A stretch of 64,000 nucleotides of DNA from Massariosphaeria phaeospora (GCA_011032825.1 JAADJZ010000035.1:248001-312000), one strand, 5' to 3'. Positions 34,622-47,273 are shown, counted from the stretch's first letter. Notes: generated from the letters alone by a model not told the origin. Program-made: numbers and translations.

Positions 34622-37402
34622 AAGAGGTGAGGGCATGAAGGGAGCGGTTAAGGCTGAGTTCGGGTATTGAGTGTGGTCTTCGCTTCCTGTAACTAGTGGC
34701 CTATGTGTGTAGTCTCGTGGAAGAGGGGTCTCGGTGTAGCTGTGTTTATATGTCAAGGGCTGTGGTACTGTCGTTAGTGTATATTCTTTCGGAGTTGTAT
34801 ATGTAGAACTTCTTATACATACTTGGCTTCATGACAAAGATACACAGAACCATGCCGTAGGAAATGTCTCTTTTCCCTTCTCGCGTAAACCGATGAGTGT
34901 CTGTTACGCTTCCAGAACACTCCTCCAGAATCCCTTCGATAGTCACCGAGTTGGCAGGGATAGGCCCACTTTCAAAGGATCGCTTGGCTCGATAATGTAG
35001 GTGCATGTTACCGATGAGCGGATGTGTTAGTATCTACTGCTTGTTTAGGAGTTTCTGGTAATGAGACTTGATTGTTTGTCTCCGTTCTACCCAACCTGCA
35101 TTGCACTCTCCCCTTCGATTCCTCGGTGAAGGATGTCGGCCGAACCGGACCGCAGTGCTTTCTCCGTGTTTCGCTGGGCTGAATCCCCTGATGAATATGC
35201 AGTTGCATGAGGCATGGGCATTCCACTGCGTTGTACGAGGCTAGTACGTTGGGTTCAGCGACTACATGCTTGGCAACCCCGTTGAGTATCCCCAGGGTGC
35301 GGTTGATGTTTGGAGCCGGGCATTATATTGAGGCTGAGCTGATCGTAGGGAACACTTCGGAGACACAGCCACCTTTTGAATATGTGGTATTGAGTATTAT
35401 GGCTGAGCAGTGATGTCGAACCGGTTTCAGGACCGAGGAGCGTCGAGCATTCAGGCTGAACAGTTGGTTCTAGATCGATACCACCTATCTGGTCAAGGGC
35501 TGCATTTCGAACGCGGGTGGACGTCGGCGGTGAACTACTGTGAGGATCCATGTGCCTTTACTTGGTACTTGCTTATTTCTCGACTGAGAAAGCGGCGAGG
35601 TTGTGTACGTACTCCTAGTGGCGTAGAGATTAGGCCATCTCATTGATGGTTTAGGGTAGAACGGACATGATCTACCTTCAGATTTCAGACGGTCGTATTC
35701 TGAGTCGGTAGGCAGGTTTGATAGGTTCCTAGGACATATTCCTGGTACGATTTCCCCAAGAGTATAGAGATACGTACACAGCCACTTGGTTCAGCTACAA
35801 ACCTCTCTAAACAAAACATGGAAACGATCGTCGCCTACCTCACGATAGGGCATTACGACACCCACCTTCACGACCCGTATGGTCGTATCGCCTATGTACT
35901 ATTGTACGATGTACTCCTGGGCATTAGTACGAAAATTTGGAATTCAAGTTTTCCAAGTCCGAGCTGCATGCATAGCAGTGAGGCTGTGCAAGTCTGGGGG
36001 TTTCCGTTGTGCTTACACTGCTATCAACAATCGGGTTTGTATGAGTAGGATTCGCGTACAAATGCAAGGGCAGCGGCGATGCTGGATTAAGAAGACAGTG
36101 TATTTGTTTTGTGGGACTTACGGCTTAGCCAGTGAAGACTTCGCACTCCTGTGGGTGGTTGGCTACGTTGAATGAGCCTGCACCCACTAGGACTGTCGGA
36201 GTTCTTCTTGGATCGATGCTACGACGCGCTCTGTCCATTTCATACAGCCTGTGCCATGCGTTAGCGGACTATGGAATGAGGATACTGGCCTCCGGTTGAC
36301 GACAGCCGTTGCACGGCTGATGGTAGTGGCAGAGTCGTGGGTAGTAGTATCGCAGGCCAGGGTACGGAGTACATCAGGACTCGTGAGGTCCTTGAGGTTG
36401 CGCGGTCTGTAAGGCTGGCGCTATTTTTGAAGTTGCGTTTGTCATCTCCGCAAATTACATATTTGCGGATGGTGCGTGCGAGATTGGCGTCAAGGTAACT
36501 TACATGGGGACGGCCAAGACGCTACGGCGATGCGTCGACCCGGCCGATGCATGTCCGGATGGGAAACCCTCGAACCAGCAGCCGAGCGACACGTCTTCAC
36601 GATACTGCATTCTCTTCTGCTTATCTTCTGCTTGTGTGGATTCGAGGTGTTGAGAAGCCTTCCTCGACACGAAACGTAGTCCGGATCGACATCTTGTGCT
36701 AAAAGCCTACACAGATCCCACCTCTTCAATCATCACCACACACCACACGTTCCACGAGCAACAAAGGACGAGGGCTTGTACCCCTGCCCCGAGCTGCCCA
36801 GTGGTCGAACTCATTGATGATGTTTAGCCCGTCTATTTCGTGTCTTTGTCCACACTGCGCCTCCACCGCACATCAAAGGCCCTAAAGACCCAGCACGCCC
36901 AGCCTTTGTTCTAACCACCCTCGCCTCTTTCAACACGACACCATAGGCTCTACACTGCGGCGTTCAAGCCGCATGGCGGTCATGACGCGTAACCTTCTCT
37001 TGTGTTGACGCCTCTGACGCTAGTCGGCTCCCCACGCTCGTACCCTTGCCGCACACGGCCATCTGCATCTTCAAGAGGATAGGATGCTTAACCCGTCGTA
37101 CAAACACCCCAGCCTCAAGGAACATGGCTACGCGTCCAGCATAACCTCAAACACGGCCCCTCACAGGGACTCGACGCTGTCTAGATATTCAATAATAAAT
37201 AGCCCTCGTCAGCACCTTTGCTCGTGGCATTTCACGCCACGGGACGCTACACTCAGCTCGTATCAGCATTTTGCTTCGTGTAAGCTCCTTTAAACACTTG
37301 GCAAGCCCAACACCTCAGCTCGCGACAACTCATTGGACTGCTCACCACCTCCTTCTCGAAACTCTATTAAAGCTATTGTTTTTCGTCCTCTGAAGCTGGA
37401 AG
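34622..37402. other. 2.8-kb gene-poor stretch
   Basis: No gene can be supported on either strand. All frames are under 100 codons and have no recognisable domain. Sequence from 34746 to 35551 gives three consecutive minus-strand frames of ordinary composition that might be a relic, but no family is evident. The last 400 bp before 37403 are CT-rich promoter/leader sequence. I see no tRNA-like fold or T-loop consensus here. Confidence 0.45.
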
Positions 37403-39096
37403 ATGAGAAATATGCGGAAGACCATTCTGGCTTCAGGGCTTTTGGCCTTTGGTGAGCACTATTTGGAGCTTCAAATGGACTAAACTTACTTCAAGCAGTG
37501 TCGCAGACTTCGGCACAAATCGCCAGCGTGTGCCCAACCAACGACGTCTGCTTCGGATTGAACATTCCAGAGGCCACAGCCTCATCGGGTAATGGCGACA
37601 TCTTCTTCCAGATATCTGCACCGAGCGACTACGGATGGGTAGCGCTTGGACAGGGCGTCCAGATGGGAGGCTCAAATATGTTCGTCGTTTACACATCGGG
37701 TGATGGGAACAACGTTACATTGTCTCCGCGCACTACCAGTGGTCACTCACCGCCCGACTTCAACTCTGATGCGCAAGTCACTCTTTTGGAGGGATCCGGT
37801 GTGACTAATGGAAAGATGGTTGCGAATGTGCGATGTACGTCTGATCATGTGCGTACTGGGGAGCTTCAAATACTGACTGTATAGGTTCGAATTGCAATGC
37901 TTGGGCAGATAGCTCTGCTGATTTCAAGGTCGATAAGGGCGATTGGATTTATGCCTACCAACCGAGCGGAGGACCAAAAAATTCCGATGACCAGTCTGCC
38001 AACATTAATCAACACGAGAGTGCGGAAGCTTTTAGCTGGAGTTATGCCAGCGCCAAGGGGGGAAACAGTGTCAATCCGCTTCTCAACGCAGCACCATCTG
38101 GCAGCGGGAGTGGAGGCGGAAGTGCCACTGGCTGTGTACCCCGACCGACTGGTGCGGCTGCCACTGCGACGGCGACGGAAACTGATAAGTCAGATGATGA
38201 CGATGTCAGTAGCACGCAACAGGGTCGTCCAACGAATTTTCCGTATGACCAAAGACCAAGCTGGGCGACGGCCTCGCCGACGGGACGGCCTTGGGCTCCG
38301 CCAAACAAGAACAGTAAGTTCAACGAGGGTAAACAGAACTTGTCTAATGTTGCTTAGGACGTCAGGAGAAGCGCCAGGAAATCAAGTACTGCGATGAGGT
38401 GTCTACAGCACAATTCAGACCTAGCGGGGCTTCGAGTCATCAGAAGATGGTCGTCGCTCACGGGATACTAGCGGCACTTGCCTTCGTCATCTTGTTTCCC
38501 GCCGGTGCCATTGCTATTCGCCTTGGCTCCTTCCGAGGTGCTATCTGGTTCCACGCCGCATTCCAAGGATTCGCCTTCGTGGTCTATATTATTGCTTTCG
38601 GCCTTGGAGCATATCTCGCAAATGAGCTCAGTCTTGTAAGTCGTCTAGTTGGATTTTCAAGACAAATAACTAACAGCAATTTTAGCTTGATAGCTCTCAC
38701 CCATCCATTGGCATAGCCGTCTTTGTATTGCTTATTTTCCAGCCCATCCTCGGTTTCCTCCATCATTCGTTCTTTAAAAAGTATCACCGCCGCACTGTAT
38801 GGTCTCACGCCCATCTGTGGCTCGGTCGTTTCGTAATCACGCTTGGTATCGTCAATGGAGGTCTCGGGTTCGACCTGGCAGAAGAGAGGGGGTCGGGCTC
38901 AAGAGCTGGAAAGATTGCATATGCGGTCATAGCTAGTATTGTCTGGCTAGGCTGGGTGGTAGCTGCAGTCATCGGCGAAAGGAGGAGGACACGGACCCAG
39001 AACCACCCGCCAAAGTACTCTGAGTCGCCTTATGGGGAAGAGACTGTGTTATCCGAAATTCCTCACCCGCAGAACGGGCACTATGGCCCTAAGTAA
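37403..39096 (+). CDS. secreted/membrane DOMON-cytochrome b561 protein (CDH-type cytochrome domain)
   Basis: Five exons, 37403-37451, 37499-37834, 37885-38313, 38358-38635 and 38686-39096, with four short introns (44-50 nt), give 500 residues. A signal peptide (MRNMRKTILASGLLAF...) is split by the first intron. Residues about 25-200 resemble the DOMON / cellobiose-dehydrogenase cytochrome fold (CFGLNIPE, GDIFFQISAPSDYGWVALGQ). An acidic Ser/Thr-rich linker follows, then a cytochrome b561 membrane domain with histidines in the expected helices: VVAHGILAAL, IWFHAAFQGFAF, HPSIGIAVFVL and SHAHLWLGRF. A likely role is transmembrane electron transfer, perhaps ferric reduction at the cell surface. 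This is inferred from family. The cytosolic tail is short and polar. Confidence 0.87.
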
Positions 39097-39671
39097 GTGG
39101 GAGGGGTTCTGCTTTGTATTACGGTAGCGTTCTGGCGAGATCTGCTGGACTTTGTTGTGAGGAAGACCCGTATATAGGTGGTAGTAATGGAATGATCACA
39201 TACTCTAAGACCTACTTTGGTTATATGGGTTGCCTACCATTGCCGTCGCTGTCGCTGTCGCTGTCACCGTCGCCAGTTCCGTCGGTCCGGTTGCCTGCAC
39301 CCATCTCCAAGGGAGTAGGAGTCCGCCAAAGCATTACGTTGATTGAGTCACACAGCTGAAATAGAGGCTGGCCACAAATCGGCGCCAGACAATGGTAGAC
39401 TTAGTTTGTTTCGTTATGTTCGAGCTCATAGCGCACTCTGGCCCAGTTTGGTTAGCGCGTCGGGCACGTGCGAAACCAGCCTAGTGCAGCGTGGGGCAGG
39501 TCGTGAATTTGGCCATCAACAAACACCCCCTCGGCGCAGAACAACAACGCCACGCCCGCCTCTCTCCGAACCCACTCCGTTCTGCCCACGCCACCGTCGC
39601 ATCGCAGCCAACCCGTCCCACTGGCCGCTTGATATCCCTCAAACCCCTCCGAAGGAGAGCAACTGTCCACC
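39097..39671. other. intergenic region with GTCGCT microsatellite
   Basis: 575 bp between the DOMON gene and EB1. A hexanucleotide run, three GTCGCT units plus two degenerate ones, lies at 39245-39274. The remainder is C-rich promoter-like sequence with no gene. Confidence 0.5.
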
Positions 39672-40670
39672 ATGGGCGAGTCAAGGTAGGCAACCCCCCT
39701 AGGCTCCGACTCGCAGGCGCTCAGATTGTCGACGTACGGCGTATGCTAACTCAACTCACCGATAGACAAGAACTAGTTGCCTGGTTGAACAACCTCCTCC
39801 AGCTCAACGTCACAAAAGTCGAGCAATGCGGCACCGGGTACGTCATGTCCCCGCAACCTGCCTGAAGGCCGGCGTGTACTAACAGCCATGGATGCAGGGC
39901 AGCATTGTGCCAGGTCTTCGATAGTATATTCTGTGAGTCGACACTGCTCACGACACCGTGGCCAGCAAGAGAGCTAACGGAAGCGCTGCAGACGATGTGC
40001 CCATGGCCCGCGTCAAGTTCAACGCGAACACGGAATATGCATACTTGCAGAATTTTAAGATATTGCAGAGTATGCCCACACCGCACCGCGCGCGACATAT
40101 CTGTCCAGGCTGCTGACGGTGCTCATAGACATCTTCGCGAAGCACGGCATCGATCGACCGGTCCCCGTGGAGGCGCTCGTGAAATGCAAAATGCAGGACA
40201 ACCTGGAGTTCCTGCAGTGGTCGAAGCGGTATTGGGACCAGTACTTTCCCGGCCATGACTACGATCCGGTCTCGCGACGCAAGGGACAGGGTGGGGTCGG
40301 TGCCACCGGAGCCGCACCACCTCGCGCCGCCGCCAGCACCGCTCGAAGGGCACCCGCTGCCAGTAACTCGGCCGCACCTCGAACTCGCACGCCGCTTGGA
40401 GGCGCGGGAGGCGGCGGGCAAGCCAGCGCAGCCCTGCGGGAGGAGAACAACGTACTGAAGGAGACGGTTGCTGGCCTCGAGCGCGAGCGGGATTTCTACT
40501 TTAGCAAGCTCCGAGACATCGAGCTCTTGATCCAGCAGGCCATGGAGGCAGACCCAGAACTCGAGAAGGACGAAGGCCTTCTCAAGCAGATCCAGACCAT
40601 CCTCTACTCGACCGAAGAGGGCTTCGAGATCCCTGCCGAGACCGAGGGCGCTGAAGAGGAGACGTTCTGA
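39672..40670 (+). CDS. EB1-family microtubule plus-end protein (Mal3/Bim1 orthologue)
   Basis: Five exons, 39672-39685 (14 nt), 39766-39837, 39898-39932, 39992-40069 and 40129-40670, give 246 residues. All phases match and several introns show CTAAC-type branch sites. The N-terminal calponin-homology domain reads RQELVAWLNNLLQLNVTKVE, then ALCQVFDSIF, DVPMARVKFNANTEYAYLQN and NFKILQNIFAKHGI. A Pro/Ala/Arg linker follows. The EB-homology dimerisation domain carries the signature FYFSKLRDIELLIQ. The protein ends EEETF-COOH, an acidic tail with a terminal aromatic residue like the EEY/F tails that bind CAP-Gly proteins. It tracks growing microtubule ends and recruits other plus-end factors. The very small first exons are typical of this gene in fungi. 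Confidence 0.95.
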
Positions 40671-41527
40671 GGTGTTTGAGACGACATGCTGCATTTGGGC
40701 GCGCTGGCCGGCTGGGATACCATATACTTCTCGGGAACTGCTTTTCGGACTGATGATTGACGAAGTCGCATGACAATAGGCTGTTTAGTGGCTTGTGCGT
40801 CGCTGGGGTCTCTAGGGCTGGGTCGATAGGTGAGGAGATGCTAGATGGGTGAAAGCACATGTGGACACGTATCTACACGATTCCGTTGCTCATCCTGCCT
40901 CAATCTTTGGAGTAGGGGATCACAGAGGCGACGGTCCAGTGCGATATCTGTGTAATATGAAGAAATCGATATCCGCTTTTTTCTATTTTGCACAATATAT
41001 ACTCCAGCTTACCGTTCCGTCTTGTTTCAACGACGCAGTATTTGCGTGCCTATGGCCAGATCCAGAACTGCTCGTTAGCCATCGTGTTCGACTCGACTCT
41101 CCTGACCAATACCTCCTCTTACACCCCGCTTTGGCTAAGCGAAAACGCTACTTCCATTCCTCCGACCCCCGGGCCGTCTCCCTAGACCACACACCACCTA
41201 GCACGACCATACTCTTCTCGCTCTGAATCATGTATTGGAGCCAACAAAGAGGCAGGTACCGGAGCTATGGCCTTCTCGTCGAAGGGCATGCCCACGTGCT
41301 ACCACCCCGCTTCTCCCGATTCTTACCCCGCCTGACCTCATAGTTTGTGGAAGGCGCTCTCCCGAGGTCGTGTCTGAGCTGGCACACGTTTGCTCTTGCT
41401 TTGCGTTTGCTCTGCTGTTGCCTTGCCCTTCGCCTCTACCAGTCTCCCTGCCTCTGCCTCTTTATACTTGAGTTTGGAATTCGCGAGATCGAGTTACCCA
41501 CCACTTAAACAGCGCCCGATAAACACA
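40671..41527. other. intergenic region
   Basis: 857 bp with no supportable gene. The final 350 bp are strongly pyrimidine-rich (CT tracts at 41100-41470), typical of a highly used fungal promoter and leader for the hydrolase gene. Confidence 0.5.
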
Positions 41528-42994
41528 ATGGCGAACTGGTCCGACGTTCCAGAGGCCCTCAAAGGCAGCTTTGACAAGTTCGCCGAGCTCCTTCAGTCCG
41601 ACTCTGCACTCAAAGCTTTCACAACATCCGACGCAATCACCCAGAGTACAATCTTTGGCATCAAGTCCAGCGGTTCCGACAACGCAATCCTCATTGCAGT
41701 CACTAATGCTTCCGTCAAAGCGAGCACGGGCTCCTCGAAAGACACTCTGTTTACGCTATCCGCTCTCCCAGAGCAATGGGAGCACTTCTTCAAGGATGTT
41801 CCTGAGGCGGGATATCAAAGCTACTGGCCTATGCTTGGAATGAAGGGGGCGGAAGTCCAAGGCGACAAAATCGCTATGGCTCAGTGGGCACATGTTTGGA
41901 GACGAGTTCTTGAGCTTGCGCATGAAGCACATTGCGGCCCCATACAGGAGGACGAACAGTCAGAGCCAACACAAGACTTCCTCGAGGGCCGCTACGTCTA
42001 CCTCGACACTCCTACATGGGGCAAGACCAAGGTCTTTTACGAGTACTCTGGTGAAGGGAAGCAGCAGCTCGTATTCCTTCATACCGCCGGTAGCGACGGG
42101 CGTCAACTTCATGGCGTGATGAACGACCCTCGGATGCGGAAGAAGTGCACCATTTATTGTTTTGATTTGCCAGGACATGGACGCAGCTTTCCTTCGAAGC
42201 AACCTCCCGGGGCACATACCAATACCGAGGACAGCTATGTGGGCATCATTGCGGCCTTCGTGAAGACGCTCGGCTTGCGAAGACCTATCATTTGCGGCGC
42301 GAGTATGGCGGGCCAGGGCTGCTTGGCTGTCGCTACTCGGTACAAGGAGGTTGGGGCTATGGGAGTGATACCTCTTCAAGGGTGAGAGCACTGTCCCAAT
42401 TTGGCGCATGTGACTAACGGGTGAAGTTGCGAGTACCTCCCTATGGAGCGTGGATGGTACGACCGCTCACCCCACGTGAATTCGGCCCTTTTCAACCCGG
42501 AGTGGGTGTACGGTGTAAGCAGTTCTGGACTCGTTGATAAAAAGCTATGACTGACAACATTAGTTGATGTCGCCAACAGCACCATCTGCTAACAAGCAGC
42601 TGCTCTGGCACACCTACAGCAGTCAAGCTTACGGTGTAAGTTGCCATTTTACCTACTCACAAAGACATCCGCTGAAACTTACAAGGTCTTTCACGGCGAC
42701 CTGGACTTTTACTTCGGTGGCTGGGACGGTCGCTCGCGCATCGCGAATATCGATACCAACGCCTGTCCTGTATACATGCTCACTGGCGAATACGATCCAT
42801 TGAACACGCCGGAGATGGCGCGGAAGACGGCAGACAAGATCAAGGGAGCGAAGCATAAGACTATGCCGGGGCTTGGCCACTTCCCTGCGACGGAAAATCC
42901 GCAGAAATTCGTGCCACACTTGCTGGAGGCTATTGAGCATATCCAAAAGATTAGAAGCGAGTCGCTGAGCTCACTGCGGCTAGGCAACGACTAA
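41528..42994 (+). CDS. alpha/beta hydrolase with an N-terminal SCP2-like domain
   Basis: Four exons, 41528-42381, 42427-42514, 42564-42635 and 42686-42994, with 45-50-nt introns, give 440 residues. Residues about 1-140 resemble the SCP2-like module found before alpha/beta hydrolases in some bacteria (LSALPEQWEHFF, PGYQSYWPMLGMKG-like spacing, WAHVWRRVLELA). The hydrolase domain follows: a strand/oxyanion segment LVFLHTAGSDGRQ, nucleophile elbow GASMAG with Ser259, acid Asp375 in TGEYDPLN, and base His403 in GLGHFPATENP. The substrate is unknown. C-C bond hydrolases and esterases share this fold. The leader is CT-rich, suggesting good expression. Confidence 0.85.
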
Positions 42995-43422
42995 GCGGGT
43001 CGCTAAGTCTGGGCGAGGAGGGGATACTGGAAGGAGAACTATGTTTCTTTAACGGTGACTCTGTGCTTCACTGCATGTAAACCTCGGGATGGTTATGTAT
43101 CTTAAGCTTTTCTGTGTAGAGACACTTCATTATCTCTAGCGCAGTATTTCGTAATGCTTGGTATATACATCGAAAACCTGGTCTACTAAGTTTGATAGTG
43201 AAGATAAATGGGAATTATTACTGCGTGACATTGGCCCAGGGGCGGCGCCAGATGGAAGGGCACGGAAGTCATGTGAATTCGCGTGTCGAGTCCGTGCGCG
43301 GGTGTTTGCCTAACTGCACCTCAAGGCACCACCAAACACCACCAGCGCCACCTGGGCACTCTTTATAACGGTTTTCCTCTGTTTTCTTTCCACTCCTTCT
43401 CCATTCCGTCTTTTTCACAGCC
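42995..43422. other. intergenic region between hydrolase and Ku80 genes
   Basis: 428 bp: the A/T-richer 3' flank of the hydrolase gene, then the promoter/leader of Ku80 with a CT-rich run ending TTTTTCACAGCC immediately before the ATG. No gene. Confidence 0.5.
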
Positions 43423-45987
43423 ATGGCGCAGAAAGAAGCAACAGTGTTCGTGCTCGACCTGGGCAAGTCAATGGGTGAAAAAGGGCATGGACGCGACAAG
43501 ACGAATCTAGATTGGGTGATGGAGTATGTATGGGACAAAATCACGACAACGGTACGGTTTTGATCTGCTGGGAAATTAAGCAAGACGTATGCTGATGGGA
43601 TTTGTAGGTTGCTACAGGCCGCAAGACGGCAATGATGTCGGTGGTGGGCTTCCGTACCGACGGTGAGCGTGCCGCGCGAAAACGATATGTTCTTCGCAAC
43701 TGACGCGTGGTAGAAACGGAGCTGCACGGATTCATGGACGAAATCGAAGGCTACTCAAATATCACAGTACTCTCCGGCCTCAAACAGTGAGCAGCTTCCT
43801 TTTAACCCAAGTGTGATGTCAACCTACCTATATTGCGCGTGCTTGTATGCTTACATGAATGCGTGCAGGTTTCTGTTGCCCGATATACGCGAGCTGCAGC
43901 AGCAAGTGGCGCCGAGCTCGACGAACCAAGGAGATTGTACGTAGTCTGCTCCTGCTCCTTGTCGATTACTTGAACGTTTTCTCATGCGTAGTTCATTTAG
44001 TGTTATCGGCGCTCGCCGTGGCCGTGCAAATCATCGACACGGGGACCCAGGGCAAGAACGGCAAACCGTTGAAGTTTGACCGCCGCATCATTGTCGTTAC
44101 GGATGGACGTGGCCATATGGATACGGGCGACCTCGATGCTATAGCTAGTAAGATCACGGATGATGACGCCCGCATCGAACTCGTGGTACTGTAAGTTTGC
44201 GTCTTGGACGTGTTTGGGAAATCTCGGAGTGCTGATGCAGATCAAGTGGTGTGGATTTCGACGACCCTGACTATGGCTACAAGGAAGAAGATAAAAGCGA
44301 CCGCAAGGTATCACTGCTCCTATCTCCTCATTAACCATTGGACCGCCCCACTGACACTTCGCAGCAACAGAATGAGGCCACACTGCAAGACTTCGTGGAG
44401 AAATGCGACGGTAGCTTCGCGACGCTCGCCGTTGCCATTGACCAGCTCGAAATCCCGCGCATCAAAGACACCCGGCCCACGCCCAGCTACAAGGGCACCC
44501 TCACGCTTGGAGACGCGCAAAAGTACGAAGGCACGCTTACCATCGACGTCGAGCGCTACCCGTGCACCATGATCGCGAAGCCACCGACCGCCAGCTCGTT
44601 CGTCGTGCGGTCTGATCTCGGTGGCGCGCCCGGGCCCAGCACGCAGTCGACGGCGACGCTCGCAGGCGACTCGATCCAGGACGGCCAGCTCTCCGCCGTG
44701 CGGAACCAGCGCGTCTACCAAGTCGAGAATCCGGACGAGCCAGGGATCAAGTCTAATGTTGAACCGGATGAGCTGGAGCGCGGCTATGAGTATGGACGCA
44801 CGGCCGTGCACATCGCCGAATCTGACCTGAATATCGTCAAGCTGGAAACAGAGCAATGCCTCGAACTCATCGGCTTTGTACCAGAGGACAAATTCGAGCG
44901 GTATCTGCCCTTGTCCCGCTCCAACTACATTGTGCCGCAGAAGACCAATAAGCAAGCCCAACTCGCGCTCTCCTCATTCATACATGCTCTGTTCGAGGCA
45001 GGGTCCTATGCAGTCGCCCGCCTCGTCACCAAGGACTTGAAGCCGCCGGTCATGGTGCTCCTCGTGCCGCGCATCGAACCCGACTTCGAAGCCCTCATCG
45101 ACGTCGAACTCCCCTTCGAAGAAGACATGCGCCGCTACCGCTTCCCGCCCCTCGACAAGAAACTCACAGTCTCCGGCAAGATCATCACCGAGCACAAGGA
45201 CCTGCCCAACACGGACCTCATGAGCGCGATGAGTGCCTACGTCGACGCCCTGGACCTCTCCACCTTTGGCCGCGACGACGACGGCGAACCGACCGAGTAC
45301 ATGAAATTCGACGAAACCTACTCTCCGCTCCTGCACCGCGTCAATCACGTTATCCGCTGGCGTGCCACCAACCCGCTTGCCGCCACGCTCCCTGAGCCCC
45401 CGAAAATCCTCACGAAATACTCCATGCCACCTCCGGACCTCGTTGCGCAAACCGCACCCCATCTCTCCGCACTCAAAGCTGCCGCCGACGTTAAGAAGGT
45501 GCCGCCGAAGCAGAAAGGCCGCGGCAAACGCTCGCTGCGCGACCGCGAGAAGCCGCTGTCAGGCCTCGACGTTGGCGAGCTGCTCGGCAATCCCAAGCGC
45601 GTGAAGATCGAGTTAGGGAACCTGATCCCCTCGTTCAAGCAAGCGCTTGCCGCGACCGACGATCTAGAAGCGATCCAAGCGGCTGCCGATGCTATGGCTA
45701 GCGCGATACGCAGTCTGATTGCTGAGTCGGTGGGCGAGTCGGCGTATGGCAGGGCGCTGGAGGCGATTCGCGTGATGCGTGATGAGATTACTGAGCTGGA
45801 GGAGCCAGAGATGTACAACAAGTTTGCGAGAGAGTTGAAGGCGGACTTGTTGGGCGGGAAGATGAAGGGCGATCGGAGGGAGATGTGGTGGCGGATTCGG
45901 GGGAGTCGGTATGGGCTCATCGATCGGAAGAGGAGTTTCGCGAGCGGGGTGACGGAGGAGGAGGCCGCGGAGTTCTACAAGGGATGA
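43423..45987 (+). CDS. KU80: Ku80, ATP-dependent DNA helicase II subunit 2 (non-homologous end joining)
   Basis: Seven exons, 43423-43551, 43608-43662, 43714-43786, 43869-43936, 43992-44190, 44241-44307 and 44365-45987, sum to 2214 nt with consistent phases, giving 737 residues. The von Willebrand A-like domain begins [16 protein letters not shown] and includes [13 protein letters not shown] and RIELVVL. The DNA-encircling Ku core follows ([43 protein letters not shown] strand), then the helical arm and a C-terminal domain ([22 protein letters not shown] near the end). Ku80 pairs with Ku70 to bind double-strand breaks and recruit ligase IV. It also acts at telomeres. All small exons are clustered at the 5' end. 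Convergent with the polyprenol reductase gene (307 bp apart). Confidence 0.95.
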
Positions 45988-46294
45988 GCGAGCGACTGGC
46001 GTTGAGTGCGTATGATCCACGCTCATGAGAGGGTGGGCGGGAAGAGATATGGAATCGGGCTAATGCCCTGCGCCTGGTGGATATGTGTGCGAAGTGTATC
46101 TACCGTACCGTATAAACTTGCAATATTCGTCAAGGGCTGACGAGGTAGTTTTTCCAGAGCTCGAACCAAACTCATGTCATCAGTCTACTTTCTTATACGG
46201 TACCCAATTTTAGTGGATGAGAGTACCCTCGAGACGCACACCTCCAAATGTCCAGGAACCCGTCGAGACGTACACCATGGTGGCAATATCGGTT
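45988..46294. other. convergent 3' flanks
   Basis: 307 bp shared by the 3' ends of Ku80 (plus) and polyprenol reductase (minus). It contains AT-rich stretches suitable for polyadenylation; no gene. Confidence 0.5.
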
Positions 46295-47273
46295 CTACCA
46301 GATCCAAGGTATCATTCTTCTCCGCTTTTCTATTTTGTCCTTGCCAAATTTCTCCACGTACCAGTCCCGTGTGCCCTCGGCCGTAACACCGAGGTTTACA
46401 GCCACAAAGACTGTCGCCGATAACAGTGTCCAATCTACAATTTTGTCCGGCCGCGCAGCTAGAAAGGAGAGGAGCAAGTAGATGGCGATCTCGCACGTAT
46501 AATGCGGACAGAGCAGATTCGGAAACAACGGATGAGCTGGCAGCTGGTAACCCTTATTCTGCGTGCGTAGGCGGTAGAGGTAGGCGTGGTATACATGCTG
46601 CAAGCCATGCGCCGTCAGCACAGCAGGCACCAGAACCGCAGCTTTCCACATCCATCTGTCCCCAAGCTCTTGCGCCCCTGTGCCACCAACGCCCTCCACC
46701 CACACCGCCACGTTGACGCTCAGGTAGAAGATGAAGCCCAGGAGCCAATGGCCGACCCACATCCTACTTTTGCTCGACGAGGTGTAGGTTGAGGACTCGA
46801 GGAAGCGACGGAGGCCTTGGAGTAGCATGAAAAGCCATGTTGTTTGGACGTGGGCAGGTGTAGTGGGGTGGTAGAGGCGCACATGGTAGCCCCAGATGAG
46901 CGAGCTAGCGACCGAGAGGACGTAGAAGTGCGTGAACCAGCTGTGGGGGACGCGCAGGCTGGCAGCGTAGTCGAGGAGCTGCGTGAGGGCGACTGGACGC
47001 GTCTCACTCGTCCGTGGCGAAAGCTCTCGTGGCGGGGCTTCTCGCGGCGGGTGGTGCGTCGCCGTTGACTTGTCGGTGGCAGGCGCCGTAGCACGCGAGC
47101 CGTAGGGGAGGAAGCGGCACTTCAGCGCGGGTGTGACATGTATGACCAGAATCTAGGGCGTGGCATGATCAGTACGGACATGGCGCAGACGGATGGGCAG
47201 ACGGCGATACAAGAGCGGATGCGGCGAGGTAGAAGGCGCGCAGGACGAGGGCGGTTTGGGGGACGGCGGGCAT
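46295..47273 (-). CDS. polyprenol reductase (DFG10 / SRD5A3 family)
   Basis: Exon 1, 47273-47211 (21 codons, starting MPAVPQTALVLRAFYLAASA), joins across a 57-nt intron to exon 2, 47152-46295, phase 0; total 306 residues. It is a multi-pass ER membrane enzyme of the steroid 5-alpha-reductase superfamily that reduces the alpha-isoprene of polyprenol to dolichol for N-glycosylation. Family hallmarks: HSWFTHFYVLS, LQGLRRFLESS, GHWLLGFIFYLSVN, HGLQHVYHAYLYRLR, HPLFPNLLCPHYTCEIAIYL and NLGVTAEGTRDWYVEKFG, ending RMIPWIW, all in the expected order. The first exon gives the missing first membrane helix. Divergent from the Hos4-like gene. Confidence 0.9.

Noticed and set aside
41390..41527. Upstream extension of the hydrolase reading frame
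   Set aside because: The extension has no ATG before 41528 and lies in the CT-rich leader; ATG 41528 gives the conserved N-terminus.
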